From the NCBI GenBank assembly GCA_964475595.1, contig CAYYXG010000012.1, forward strand, positions 22,526-86,525: a stretch of 64,000 nt of DNA, given 5' to 3'. Shown here in pieces: positions 28,189 to 36,406 of this stretch. Within the stretch, counting starts at the first letter, position 1. Every line of letters begins with the position of its first letter. The notes under the pieces are model-generated. The model saw only the letters and a list, made by a program, of their open reading frames with translations. It was not told the origin of the DNA and did no database searches. The position numbers and the translations under genes were made by a program. The stretch comes from RGEC01 sp964475595 (GTDB taxonomy: Bacteria > Bacteroidota > Bacteroidia > NS11-12g > UBA955).

Positions 28189-28569
28189 TTACTTGACCTC
28201 AACTTCAGCGCCCGCTTCTTTAAGTTTAGCTGCAAGATCTTCAGCTTCGGCTTTCGAAACTTTTTCTTTTACAGCTTTGGGGGCGGCATCAACAAGATCT
28301 TTGGCTTCTTTCAAACCGAGTCCGGTCAAATCTTTTACAATTTTAACCACATTCAGTTTGTTTGCGCCTGCATTTTTGAGGATAACATCAAACTCGGTTT
28401 GTTCCTCGGCGGCGGCGGCTCCACCACCACCCGCTGCGGGGGCGGCTACAGCCACTGCAGCAGCAGCAGGTTCAATACCGTGCTCTTCCTTCAGGATTTG
28501 AGCAAGTTCATTTACCTCTTTTACAGTGAGATTTACCAACTGATTCGCGAATTCTTTCAGATCTACCAT
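28189..28569 (-). CDS. rplL: 50S ribosomal protein bL12 (L7/L12)
   Basis: 126 residues: N-terminal dimerisation helices (LVNLTVKEVNELAQIL), an Ala/Gly-rich hinge near residues 35-55, and the C-terminal factor-binding domain with VKIVKDLTGLGLKEAKDLVD. It recruits translation GTPases to the ribosomal stalk. Thirty-five nt after rplJ. Confidence 0.97.
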   Translation of the reverse strand: MVDLKEFANQLVNLTVKEVNELAQILKEEHGIEPAAAAVAVAAPAAGGGGAAAAEEQTEFDVILKNAGANKLNVVKIVKDLTGLGLKEAKDLVDAAPKAVKEKVSKAEAEDLAAKLKEAGAEVEVK

Positions 28570-28604
28570 TGTTTTATTGTTTTTTGAGTTTTTTTGTTAG
28601 TTAA

Positions 28605-29129
28605 TTATGCTTTAGTTTCGGCTACTGCCTTTACGAGACCGGCAATTTTTTGACCTGCATTGCCTTGCAGCGCGCTGATAACATTGCGGGCAGGAGATTG
28701 CAACAGACCAATAACTTCACCGATAAGTTCATTTTTGGATTTGAGTTTGATGATTTCCTCCAGTGATTTGTCACCCAGAAACACGCTGCTATCTATCCAT
28801 GCGCCTTTCAATACAGGTAAGCCATCCTTGTCGCGGAAAGACTTGATGGCATTGGCAGGTGCCTTCATGTTTTCAGAAATCATAACACAGGTTGAACCTG
28901 CAAGCACTGTCTTAAGATCACCAAAATCTTTACCGCAGTTTTCCATGGCAATATTTATCAGGGTGTTCTTAGCCATACGCATGCTTACACCACTATTAAA
29001 TAATACACGACGAAAAGCATTGGTTGCATTGGCACTAAGACCGGTTGTATCGGCCAGATACACCACATCACTATTCTTGAAGGTTTCCGTTAGTTCGGCA
29101 ACCACCGCTTGTTTTTGTTCTTTGTTCAT
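28605..29129 (-). CDS. rplJ: 50S ribosomal protein uL10
   Basis: 174 residues with the uL10 N-terminal fold (LTETFKNSDVVYLADTTGLSA, RMAKNTLINIA) and the C-terminal helix that anchors bL12 dimers. The start lies 2 nt after the rplA stop. Together with bL12 it forms the stalk base. Confidence 0.96.
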   Translation of the reverse strand: MNKEQKQAVVAELTETFKNSDVVYLADTTGLSANATNAFRRVLFNSGVSMRMAKNTLINIAMENCGKDFGDLKTVLAGSTCVMISENMKAPANAIKSFRDKDGLPVLKGAWIDSSVFLGDKSLEEIIKLKSKNELIGEVIGLLQSPARNVISALQGNAGQKIAGLVKAVAETKA

Positions 29130-29131
29130 AA

Positions 29132-29827
29132 TCAGATTCCTGGAATGGATTTAACATCAATACTTACACCTGGGCTCATGGTGCTGCTCATGGAGATACT
29201 TTTAAAATAAGTGCCTTTTGCAGCAGATGGCTTTAATTTATTAAGAACCTGAACCAACTCAAGTGCGTTATCGCTCAACTTGTCTGCATCAAAAGATACC
29301 TTACCCACTGAGGTATGGATAATTCCGGTTTTATCAACTTTAAAGTCAATTTTACCGGCCTTTACTTCAGTAACAGCCTTTCCTACTTCAGTAGTTACAG
29401 TGCCACTTTTCGGGTTTGGCATAAGGTTTCTGGGGCCCAGCACTTTACCCAAACGACCTAGTTTAGCCATCACACTGGGTAATGCAATGATAATATCAAT
29501 ATCAGTCCAGCCAGCCGCGATTTTCTCGATGTAGTCGTCAAGACCTACGTGATCTGCACCGGCATCCTTGGCTTCCTGCTCTTTGTCAGGGGTACAGAGC
29601 ACCAAAACGCGAACTGTTTTACCCAGTCCATGAGGGAGACTTGCCACGCCACGAACCATTTGGTTTGCCTGACGTGGATCAACACCCAAACGAACATCGA
29701 TATCAACGGATGCGTCGAATTTGGTGGTCGTAATTTTCTTTACAATTTCGCAAGCTTCCTTCAGCGTGTAAGACTTAGTGCTATCATACCTGCTTAGTGC
29801 TTCTTTTCTTTTTTTACCAACTTTCAT
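29132..29827 (-). CDS. rplA: 50S ribosomal protein uL1
   Basis: 231 residues; typical uL1 segments are FDASVDIDVRLGVDPRQANQMVRG, PSVMAKLGRLGKVLGPRNLMPNPKSGTV and the C-terminal TYFKSISMSSTMSPGVSID. Forms the mobile L1 stalk controlling E-site tRNA release. Twenty nt after rplK. Confidence 0.97.
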   Translation of the reverse strand: MKVGKKRKEALSRYDSTKSYTLKEACEIVKKITTTKFDASVDIDVRLGVDPRQANQMVRGVASLPHGLGKTVRVLVLCTPDKEQEAKDAGADHVGLDDYIEKIAAGWTDIDIIIALPSVMAKLGRLGKVLGPRNLMPNPKSGTVTTEVGKAVTEVKAGKIDFKVDKTGIIHTSVGKVSFDADKLSDNALELVQVLNKLKPSAAKGTYFKSISMSSTMSPGVSIDVKSIPGI

Positions 29828-29847
29828 TTTCTTGCTTCTTTAAATGA

Positions 29848-30285
29848 TTAAAAAGGCGCATCACCTGAGATGGTGATTCCCATACTTCTGGCCGTACCCG
29901 CAACCAATTTCATGGCCGATTCCACTGTAAAACAGTTTAAATCGGGCATTTTTTCGGTAGCGATTGTTTTCACCTGATCCCAGTTCACAGAACCCACTTT
30001 TTTGCGGTTAGGTTCAGCAGAACCCTTTTGCAGTTTAGATGCTTCCAATAGCTGAACTGCCACCGGTGGGGTTTTGATAATGAAATCAAAAGATTTGTCG
30101 GCGTAAACGGTGATTACCACGGGCAATACTTTGCCCATTTTATCTTGAGTGCGCGCATTGAATTGCTTGCAAAAATCCATGATGTTAACACCTTTGGAAC
30201 CAAGAGCGGGACCAATGGGAGGAGCAGGGTTTGCCTGTCCGCCTTTCACCTGGAGTTTTACGAAGCCTGATATTTGTTTTGCCAT
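29848..30285 (-). CDS. rplK: 50S ribosomal protein uL11
   Basis: 145 residues with the Pro-rich N-terminal linker GGQANPAPPIGPALGSKGVN and the rRNA-binding C-terminal domain ending TARSMGITI. Five nt after nusG. Confidence 0.97.
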   Translation of the reverse strand: MAKQISGFVKLQVKGGQANPAPPIGPALGSKGVNIMDFCKQFNARTQDKMGKVLPVVITVYADKSFDFIIKTPPVAVQLLEASKLQKGSAEPNRKKVGSVNWDQVKTIATEKMPDLNCFTVESAMKLVAGTARSMGITISGDAPF

Positions 30286-30290
30286 TACTG

Positions 30291-30842
30291 TTACAATTTC
30301 TGTACTTGATTATAGTTAAGTTCGAGCGGAGTGCGGCGACCAAATATTTTCACCATCACTTTCAGCTTTTTCTTTTCGTCGTTTATTTCTTCTATCACAC
30401 CATCAAAGTCATTGAAAGGACCATCAATCACTTTAACGGCTTCTCCTACCATATAATGTTCTTCCGACGAAGTTGCCGATTCACTAAGTTCATCGGCGGT
30501 TCCCAATATTCTGCCTAATTCTGCAGGTCTGAGGGCCACAGGAGTATCTTTACTTCCCAAAAAACCCACCACACCTGAGACAGATTTTATCAATGGAATA
30601 ACTTCTGGATCTGAGAAATCCGCATTGATGAGTATGTACCCCGGAAATGCGTTTCTTTCCTTGGCAATTTTTTTACCATTTTTGATTTGGTAAACCTTTT
30701 CTGTAGGAATTAAAATTTCGGGCACATAAGACTGCTTGCGGGCTCTTTCGAGCTCAACCTCGATGTTGTGTTTCACCTTTTTTTCCTGACCGGTGATTGC
30801 ACGAACAACGTACCATTTATGTTTTTCTTCAGCAGTCGTCAT
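30291..30842 (-). CDS. nusG: Transcription elongation/antitermination factor NusG
   Basis: 183 residues. The NGN domain opens with KWYVVRAITGQEKKVKHNIE and carries the FPGYILI signature; the C-terminal KOW domain contains VGEAVKVIDGPFNDFDGVIEEI. It links RNA polymerase to ribosome or Rho. The start is 2 nt after secE, so the pair is probably coupled. Confidence 0.96.
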   Translation of the reverse strand: MTTAEEKHKWYVVRAITGQEKKVKHNIEVELERARKQSYVPEILIPTEKVYQIKNGKKIAKERNAFPGYILINADFSDPEVIPLIKSVSGVVGFLGSKDTPVALRPAELGRILGTADELSESATSSEEHYMVGEAVKVIDGPFNDFDGVIEEINDEKKKLKVMVKIFGRRTPLELNYNQVQKL

Positions 30843-30844
30843 TA

Positions 30845-31039
30845 TCAGAAAAGTTTGTAAAAATTGGTGAGGGCAAGACCCAGCACCTGATCCATAGACC
30901 AGATGATGAGAGCAAAAAGTACGGAAGCTACCAAAACAATCCAGGTACTTTCCGTGAGTTCATTCCACGAGGGCCATGACACCTTGTTTAGGAGTTCATC
31001 ACGAGTTTCGCGGAAATAATTACCTATTCTTTCAAACAT
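30845..31039 (-). CDS. secE: Preprotein translocase subunit SecE
   Basis: 64 residues, the short single-helix form of SecE: amphipathic RDELLNKVSWPSWNELTEST followed by one membrane helix (WIVLVASVLFALIIWSM). It clamps SecY in the translocon. Lies between tRNA-Trp and nusG, the classical position. Confidence 0.94.
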   Translation of the reverse strand: MFERIGNYFRETRDELLNKVSWPSWNELTESTWIVLVASVLFALIIWSMDQVLGLALTNFYKLF

Positions 31040-31053
31040 TGCGCTTCTATTAG

Positions 31054-31124
31054 CACGGGCACCAGGATTCGAACCCAGATCAAAGGTTTTGGAGACCTCT
31101 ATTCTACCATTGAACTATGCCCGT
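31054..31124 (-). tRNA. tRNA-Trp (CCA)
   Basis: 71-nt cloverleaf with acceptor ACGGGCA/TGCCCGT, anticodon loop CTCCAAA (anticodon CCA) and T-loop TTCGAAT; the terminal CCA is not encoded. It lies between tuf and secE in the same transcript. Confidence 0.93.
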
Positions 31125-31128
31125 ATAA

Positions 31129-31150
31129 AGAGGGCGGAAAACCGCCCTCT
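31129..31150 (-). terminator. Perfect hairpin between tuf and tRNA-Trp
   Basis: AGAGGGCGG and CCGCCCTCT form a 9-bp perfect stem with a 4-nt loop, followed on the minus strand by TTTA. It may be a partial terminator of tuf, lowering secE-rpoC expression, or a processing/stability stem; the tRNA begins 4 nt later. Confidence 0.5.
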
Positions 31151-31162
31151 CTAGGTCAAAAA

Positions 31163-32347
31163 TTATTCGATGATCTCAGTAACCTGACCAGCACCTACGG
31201 TACGGCCGCCTTCACGAATCGCGAAGCGAAGACCTTTTTCCATAGCGATGGGCTGAATCAGTTCCACTGTAATTGAAATGTTATCACCGGGCATTACCAT
31301 TTCGGTACCTGCAGGCAACATGATTTCACCGGTTACGTCAGTAGTACGGAAGTAGAACTGAGGACGGTACTTGTTGAAGAATGGGGTATGACGGCCACCT
31401 TCTTCTTTGCTCAGTACATAAATCTCAGCTTTGAACTTCTTGTGGGGAGAAACTGACTTAGGAGCACAGATAACCATACCACGGCGGATATCGGTTTTTT
31501 CGATACCACGCAGCAGGATACCGGCGTTGTCACCAGCTTCACCGCGATCCAACAGTTTGCGGAACATTTCCACACCTGTGCAGGTAGAGGTCATGTGAGC
31601 ACCAAAACCGATGATATCAACTGACTCACCAATTTTGATTACACCACGCTCGATACGACCTGTAGCCACAGTACCACGACCTGTGATAGAAAACACATCT
31701 TCTACGGGCATCAGGAAGGGCTGATCTACCAGACGGGGAGGAACGGGGATCCAGTTGTCAACTGCGTCCATGAGCTGACGGATGGTATCCACCCATTTAG
31801 CATCACCATTCAAACCACCCAGGGCAGAACCGCGGATGATAGGCGTGTTGTCAGCGTCAAATTCATAGAACTTCAACAGGTCACGAATTTCAAGCTCAAC
31901 CAGGTCAAGCAGTTCTTCGTCGTCTACCATGTCCACTTTGTTCATGAAAACTACCAAACGAGGTACACCTACCTGGCGGGCAAGCAGAATGTGTTCACGA
32001 GTCTGGGGCATTGGGCCGTCTGTAGAGGCTACCACGAGGATAGCACCATCCATCTGGGCAGCACCCGTTACCATGTTCTTAACGTAGTCAGCGTGACCTG
32101 GACAGTCAACGTGCGCATAGTGGCGGTTGCCAGTCTGGTATTCTACGTGAGCAGTGTTGATAGTGATACCGCGTTCTTTTTCTTCAGGAGCTGAATCGAT
32201 AGAATCGAAAGATCTCTTTTCAGAAAGACCGGCATCAGCCAGTACGGTGGTAATTGCAGCGGTAAGAGTAGTCTTACCATGATCGACGTGACCGATGGTA
32301 CCAATGTTTACGTGAGGTTTGGAGCGGTCAAATGTTTCTTTTGCCAT
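31163..32347 (-). CDS. tuf: Elongation factor Tu
   Basis: 394 residues. G1 GHVDHGKTT, G3 DCPGHADYVKNM, G4 NKVDMVD and domain II/III signatures (GRGTVATGRIERG, GDNAGILLRGI) are complete. Delivers aminoacyl-tRNA to the ribosome. The start is the ATG at 32347 giving MAKETFDRSK; an in-frame extension upstream runs into tRNA-Thr and is rejected. It follows four tRNA genes as in many bacteria. Confidence 0.98.
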   Translation of the reverse strand: MAKETFDRSKPHVNIGTIGHVDHGKTTLTAAITTVLADAGLSEKRSFDSIDSAPEEKERGITINTAHVEYQTGNRHYAHVDCPGHADYVKNMVTGAAQMDGAILVVASTDGPMPQTREHILLARQVGVPRLVVFMNKVDMVDDEELLDLVELEIRDLLKFYEFDADNTPIIRGSALGGLNGDAKWVDTIRQLMDAVDNWIPVPPRLVDQPFLMPVEDVFSITGRGTVATGRIERGVIKIGESVDIIGFGAHMTSTCTGVEMFRKLLDRGEAGDNAGILLRGIEKTDIRRGMVICAPKSVSPHKKFKAEIYVLSKEEGGRHTPFFNKYRPQFYFRTTDVTGEIMLPAGTEMVMPGDNISITVELIQPIAMEKGLRFAIREGGRTVGAGQVTEIIE

Positions 32348-32380
32348 ATTATTTGTTTTTAGTTTGTCTGTTTCTGTTTC

Positions 32381-32455
<75 letters not shown>

Positions 32456-32533
32456 TTTTGGTACCTTTCGGAACCCGGGCATCTTTCGATGACCGTTTTG
32501 AAGCAAATCAGTGCCCCGGTTTGCTTCAACCGG

Positions 32534-32606
32534 AGCGGGAGACGAGGCTCGAACCCGCGACCTACAGCTTGGAAGGCTGTCGCTCTACCAACTGAGCTAC
32601 TCCCGC
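32534..32606 (-). tRNA. tRNA-Gly (TCC)
   Basis: 73 nt; acceptor GCGGGAG/CTCCCGC, anticodon loop CTTCCAA, T-loop TTCGAGC; 3' end is followed by CCG, so CCA is not encoded. Confidence 0.93.
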
Positions 32607-32627
32607 ATAGCATTTAAAGGTGTTTAG

Positions 32628-32710
32628 TGGGGAAAGAAGGATTCGAACCTCCGAAGTCGTAAGACAGCAGATTTACAGTCTGCCCCATTTGGCCACTCTG
32701 GTATTTCCCC
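32628..32710 (-). tRNA. tRNA-Tyr (GTA)
   Basis: 83 nt with a long variable arm (class II); acceptor GGGGAAA/TTTCCCC, anticodon loop CTGTAAA. Confidence 0.93.
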
Positions 32711-32734
32711 TGAGTCTTGCCGTTAAATGCTTTG

Positions 32735-32807
<73 letters not shown>

Positions 32808-32842
32808 ATGTTGAAGAACGCGGCTCATTGTACACGGGCCGT

Positions 32843-32883
32843 AAAAAGGACTGCAAAAATAGTCCTTTTTTTTGATTTTTCAA
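32843..32883 (-). promoter_or_regulatory. Promoter of the tRNA-tuf-rpoBC unit inside a perfect inverted repeat
   Basis: On the minus strand TTG (32883-32881) and TATTTTTG (32861-32854) are separated by 19 nt, a full Bacteroidota promoter about 46 nt upstream of tRNA-Thr. The -7 box occupies the 8-nt spacer of a perfect 10-bp inverted repeat AAAAAGGACT/AGTCCTTTTT (32843-32852 and 32861-32870). Confidence 0.75.
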
Positions 32884-32972
32884 AACCTTGTTCACACTTT
32901 TTTCATTGAGCGTATTTCCACACCCTTCTGTCAACTTTTTTAACCCACAATCCGGACATTCAAATTCATTCC

Positions 32973-32980
32973 TAACTTTG
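32973..32980 (+). promoter_or_regulatory. -7 promoter box of the DUF4340 gene
   Basis: TAACTTTG ends 8 nt before the ATG at 32989. Confidence 0.6.
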
Positions 32981-32988
32981 CGCCTTGC

Positions 32989-34020
32989 ATGAAAAAGATC
33001 GGAACCCTTATTGCCATCATCGTTTTTCTCATCGTGGCTTTTTTACTCTTCAGAAGGAATATTAATCAAACACATTCCATGGATTCCCAATCTTTTCGGT
33101 TGGAAAACCCCAATAAAATTGATAAAATCTTACTCTCCCCCAACAACACCAAACTTGATTACATACTTATATATAAGGATAATGACCGTTGGTTCGTAAA
33201 AAACAACAAACTTACAGAACCTGCCGACACCCATAGTATCAGAGAGCTGCTTTATTGGGTTTTGCGAAAAGCCCAGATTAAGTCGCCGGTTTCGGATGCT
33301 GAAAAGGAGCCCGTAACGCGCGAAATTGCACTTAATGGAGTAAAAGCCGTTTTCTATAGTGGGGGTGCTGAAGTAAATTCCTTTTATGCCGGCAACCCTA
33401 CACCCAATCAGGAGGCTACCTATATGTATCATCCCGACATGGAAAGACCGTGCATAGTGGAAATTACCGGTTTCAAAGGGTACCTTACCCCCTATTTCAC
33501 CCTTGACATTGATGCATGGAGATCTCCTGTTATACTGGATGTGTCCGCTGAAAAAATTCAAAAAGTGGACATTCTGTGGCCGGAAAATCGGGATCAGGGA
33601 TTTAGCATAAGTCGAGAAAACAATGCCCTTGTGCTGCGAAATGCATCAGGACAGAAAGTAAATAATACCAACAACACCCGTCTGCTGTCATTTTTGGAAA
33701 GGTTTCAGAACATTGCCCGTGAATATGGAGAAACTGCCGGTATCAACCGCAAAAAAACTTTGCGTGACAGCGTTATCAAGGGCGGACATTTTTTCTCCAT
33801 CAACATTACCGATGTGAACGGGAAAAAACAGGGAATTAGGATGTTTCGCATGAAAACCAGCGTTGAAACCTACGCTCCTGACAGAAGGGACGGTAGTGTA
33901 CCCAATTTTGAAACAGATACATACTGGGTTCAGGTGGATGGAAAACCAGAGCTCTGGGTTATACAAGGCGCCATCATGAATAGCCGAATGAAAACGTTAC
34001 AAGATATTGCACCCCAATAA
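32989..34020 (+). CDS. DUF4340-like membrane-anchored protein
   Basis: 343 residues with one N-terminal membrane helix (residues 4-22) and a periplasmic beta-rich body. The pattern FRLENPNKIDKILLSP, DRWFVKNNKLTEPAD and the repeated-module layout match DUF4340 proteins, often found beside ABC transporter and gliding-type membrane genes. No function is known. It is first in a probable operon with the DjlA-like and EamA genes (19-nt gap, then a 4-nt overlap). Confidence 0.65.
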   Translation: MKKIGTLIAIIVFLIVAFLLFRRNINQTHSMDSQSFRLENPNKIDKILLSPNNTKLDYILIYKDNDRWFVKNNKLTEPADTHSIRELLYWVLRKAQIKSPVSDAEKEPVTREIALNGVKAVFYSGGAEVNSFYAGNPTPNQEATYMYHPDMERPCIVEITGFKGYLTPYFTLDIDAWRSPVILDVSAEKIQKVDILWPENRDQGFSISRENNALVLRNASGQKVNNTNNTRLLSFLERFQNIAREYGETAGINRKKTLRDSVIKGGHFFSINITDVNGKKQGIRMFRMKTSVETYAPDRRDGSVPNFETDTYWVQVDGKPELWVIQGAIMNSRMKTLQDIAPQ

Positions 34021-34039
34021 AAACTGCTTTTAATATTCT

Positions 34040-34774
34040 TTGAAAATTTCCATCGCCATTATCGGTGCCATCATAGGCTTAATTTCAGGTGGACCCATAG
34101 GTGCCATCGTAGGATTTTTAATTGGCATGTACATAGAGTACACTGCAAGTGAAGGGAACAAGCAGGAAACACGGGAAACATACCGCGAAGCACCACCCAC
34201 GGATTTTACCCGTCATTTGCTTGTGCTGATTGCCGCTGTCATGAATGCCGACGGATCGGCTATGCGCAGTGAACTGGATCTGGTAAAACGCATGCTGGTT
34301 CGTACTTATGGAGAGCAAAGGGCATCTCACCTGCTGCTCATTCTCAGAGAATTGCTAAAGGAAAAGCAGGATGTAACCTATGTATGCAGGCAAATACGCG
34401 GTGAAATGGCCTACAGTCAGCGACTGGAATTGTTGCATGTTTTGTTTCGTATTTCACGTGCAGATTCCGACATCAACCCCTCAGAGCTTCAGTTGTTGCA
34501 GCACATTGCCACACAAATGGGCATTACCACTCCGGATTTTTTGTCACTGAGAGCCATGTTTGTTACCTCCCCCGATTCGGATTACAAAATATTGGATGTG
34601 AGCCCTGATGCCGGGGAGGATGAAGTAAAAAAATCATACCGTAAAATGGCCATGCGATTCCACCCGGACCGATTAATTGGCTTGACAGAAAATGAAAAAA
34701 AAGCCGCCGAAGCCAAATTTTTATCGGTGCAAAAAGCCTATGAAAACATAAAGAGAAAGCGGGGCTGGAATTGA
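34040..34774 (+). CDS. DjlA-like co-chaperone (membrane helix, TerB domain, J domain)
   Basis: 244 residues. A glycine-zipper membrane segment (residues 3-32, AIIGLISGGPIGAIVGFLIG) is followed by a TerB/DjlA helical domain (about 57-170, LIAAVMNADGSAMRSEL) and a C-terminal J domain (about 182-244) with the HPD motif in RFHPDRLIG. The order is that of E. coli DjlA, which stimulates DnaK at the membrane. The start is TTG at 34040, since no ATG would keep the membrane segment. Overlaps the next gene by 4 nt. Confidence 0.83.
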   Translation: MKISIAIIGAIIGLISGGPIGAIVGFLIGMYIEYTASEGNKQETRETYREAPPTDFTRHLLVLIAAVMNADGSAMRSELDLVKRMLVRTYGEQRASHLLLILRELLKEKQDVTYVCRQIRGEMAYSQRLELLHVLFRISRADSDINPSELQLLQHIATQMGITTPDFLSLRAMFVTSPDSDYKILDVSPDAGEDEVKKSYRKMAMRFHPDRLIGLTENEKKAAEAKFLSVQKAYENIKRKRGWN

Positions 34775-35670
34775 AAGTTCACCTCTCCCTGTTTTTCGTA
34801 TCGCTATTTTATGCCATTCTTTTTTCATGGGCAGGTGAAATAATGCCAGTGCACCTTTCCGCAGAAAGTTTTGTTTGGCTGAGAATTCTTACGGCCTTTG
34901 CGCTATTTAGTGGTTGTTCACTATTTATCAGTGACAGGGCCATAGAATGGCGCACAGATTTTGTCCGATTTGCCGTATGCGCATTTTTTGGCACTGCTGC
35001 CAACATGTTCATGTTTTTTAAAGGGCTGAGTATGACCAAACCCATTAATGGTGCGGTATTAATGCTGGTAACACCGCTATTTGTGGCATTGATTGAACAT
35101 GTTATACAAAAAAAGAAACCCTCGCCAGGCATGACCGCCGGGATTTTTATCGGGGCCCTGGGAGCATGGCTGCTGATGTGGGGCAAAGGCGCACGATTTA
35201 CCTCTGATACTTTGGAGGGAGATATCTGGGTATCCATGAATGCACTTTTCTATGCCATTTACCTTGTGTTAGCCAAAAAACTGGCCAACAAGTACCACGC
35301 CATCACCGTCAATAAGGTAATGTTTGGCATGGGTCTCATTTACATTGCTCCTTTGGGAGCCATACCATTATGGAATACCGATTTTACTGCTATTCCTTCC
35401 GATATTTGGTTAAAAATCGGATATATTTTGTTTTTTACCAGTTTTTTAGTATATTTACTCAACATGTATGGCATCAAACATGCATCTGGGTCCTTGGTTG
35501 GCATTTACATATACCTGCAACCACTGCTGGCCACCGTTATTGCTGTATTGCTGGGCAGGGATGAAATCACCGCTGAGAAAGTCATGTATGCGCTTATGAT
35601 TATTACCGGGGTCTGGCTGGTAAGCGGCAAATACCCATTAAAAATGAGACTGAGTATGAAGAAAGGATAA
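34771..35670 (+). CDS. EamA-family (DMT) transporter
   Basis: 299 residues with about ten membrane helices in two repeats, each with the EamA pattern (FFKGLSMTKPINGAVLMLVTPLFVALIEH and YGIKHASGSLVGIYIYLQPLLATVIAVLLGRDEIT, quoted as landmarks near residues 80-110 and 230-265 in part). Probable metabolite or drug exporter; substrate unknown. TTG start inside TTGA overlaps the DjlA-like stop. Confidence 0.85.
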   Translation: MKVHLSLFFVSLFYAILFSWAGEIMPVHLSAESFVWLRILTAFALFSGCSLFISDRAIEWRTDFVRFAVCAFFGTAANMFMFFKGLSMTKPINGAVLMLVTPLFVALIEHVIQKKKPSPGMTAGIFIGALGAWLLMWGKGARFTSDTLEGDIWVSMNALFYAIYLVLAKKLANKYHAITVNKVMFGMGLIYIAPLGAIPLWNTDFTAIPSDIWLKIGYILFFTSFLVYLLNMYGIKHASGSLVGIYIYLQPLLATVIAVLLGRDEITAEKVMYALMIITGVWLVSGKYPLKMRLSMKKG

Positions 35671-35687
35671 TTTTACGTTACCTTTAT

Positions 35688-35695
35688 TATATTTG
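35688..35695 (+). promoter_or_regulatory. -7 promoter box
   Basis: TATATTTG ends 21 nt before the ATG at 35717. The in-frame TTG at 35693 lies inside it and so is not the start. Confidence 0.6.
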
Positions 35696-35716
35696 CACTC
35701 CAATTCACGAATAGAC

Positions 35717-36043
35717 ATGCGCACCGCAGAAGCCAATACAATCCTGGACAAAATATTGAAGCAGGTAGAAAAAAACGGTATTCAGCCCGATAAAATCATT
35801 CCCCTACTGCAACAGGCCCGGGAATATGCACTAAAAGAAGAAGATCCTTTACTAACTCGCGCACTGCGCCTTTGCTGGCAGCATCTGGAAGGCAACGATG
35901 GATTTGAACTTAACTATCTGGAAGACGGAGAATCTACCGAAGAAAACTTCACCTACCTGATATCACTGGCCATCAAATCGGAAAACACCTACAACCGGGA
36001 TGAAATCCGTGAAATGACCAACATGCTTCAGGCCATGGCCTAA
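35717..36043 (+). CDS. Conserved small hypothetical protein
   Basis: 108 residues, acidic and helical (ILDKILKQVEKNGIQPDKIIPLLQQAREYALKEEDP in its first half), no signal peptide or membrane segment. Not recognised. The layout with two long helices suggests a soluble helical adaptor. The ATG at 35717 is chosen from the promoter position. Its stop overlaps the next ATG by 1 nt (TAATG), coupling it to the small secreted Cys/His protein and so to the TonB receptor locus. Confidence 0.7.
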   Translation: MRTAEANTILDKILKQVEKNGIQPDKIIPLLQQAREYALKEEDPLLTRALRLCWQHLEGNDGFELNYLEDGESTEENFTYLISLAIKSENTYNRDEIREMTNMLQAMA

Positions 36044-36351
36044 TGATATTTGGGCGTAAGCATATTGCCCTTTTCTTTCTATTCTGCACATTGATTGTGC
36101 AGACACCCCGCGCATGGTTGCATGAATGCCATGATACTGAATTTGACACATACGAACATACAGGAACTTCCTTAGAAGAAGATTGTGACATCTGCAGTCA
36201 GCCTGCCCTGCTTAGTGATGATATTGGCAACCCAGAGGCCAGCGCTTACTTCAAGTGCTGTTATTTTTCTTTTCCAAACTACCAAATTTCTCTTCCCTGT
36301 ATAACAGGTGGCCTAACGAAAAACAAAGCCCCGCCTGTATTGCCCTGTTAA
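36043..36351 (+). CDS. Small exported His/Cys-rich protein upstream of a TonB receptor
   Basis: 102 residues. Signal peptide at residues 1-24 (ALFFLFCTLIVQTPRA), then a mature part rich in potential metal ligands: HECHD, EHTG, CDIC, and a later CC pair and a terminal Cys. It resembles the short His/Cys proteins found in Bacteroidota beside metal-related TonB receptors. No family could be named. Starts by TAATG coupling to the preceding gene and lies 55 nt before the receptor. Confidence 0.6.
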   Translation: MIFGRKHIALFFLFCTLIVQTPRAWLHECHDTEFDTYEHTGTSLEEDCDICSQPALLSDDIGNPEASAYFKCCYFSFPNYQISLPCITGGLTKNKAPPVLPC

Positions 36352-36362
36352 TTCACAAACAG

Positions 36363-36392
36363 GGCGATGATACCTCGCCTTCGATAGGTATC
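36363..36392 (+). promoter_or_regulatory. Two overlapping, mutually exclusive hairpins before the TonB receptor
   Basis: GGCGA (36363-36367) can pair with TCGCC (36375-36379), or GATACCT (36369-36375) with AGGTATC (36386-36392), but not both. The second stem ends 14 nt before the ATG at 36407. Could be an RNA switch or a palindromic operator. Confidence 0.3.
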
Positions 36393-36406
36393 CACACAGG
36401 AAAAAA

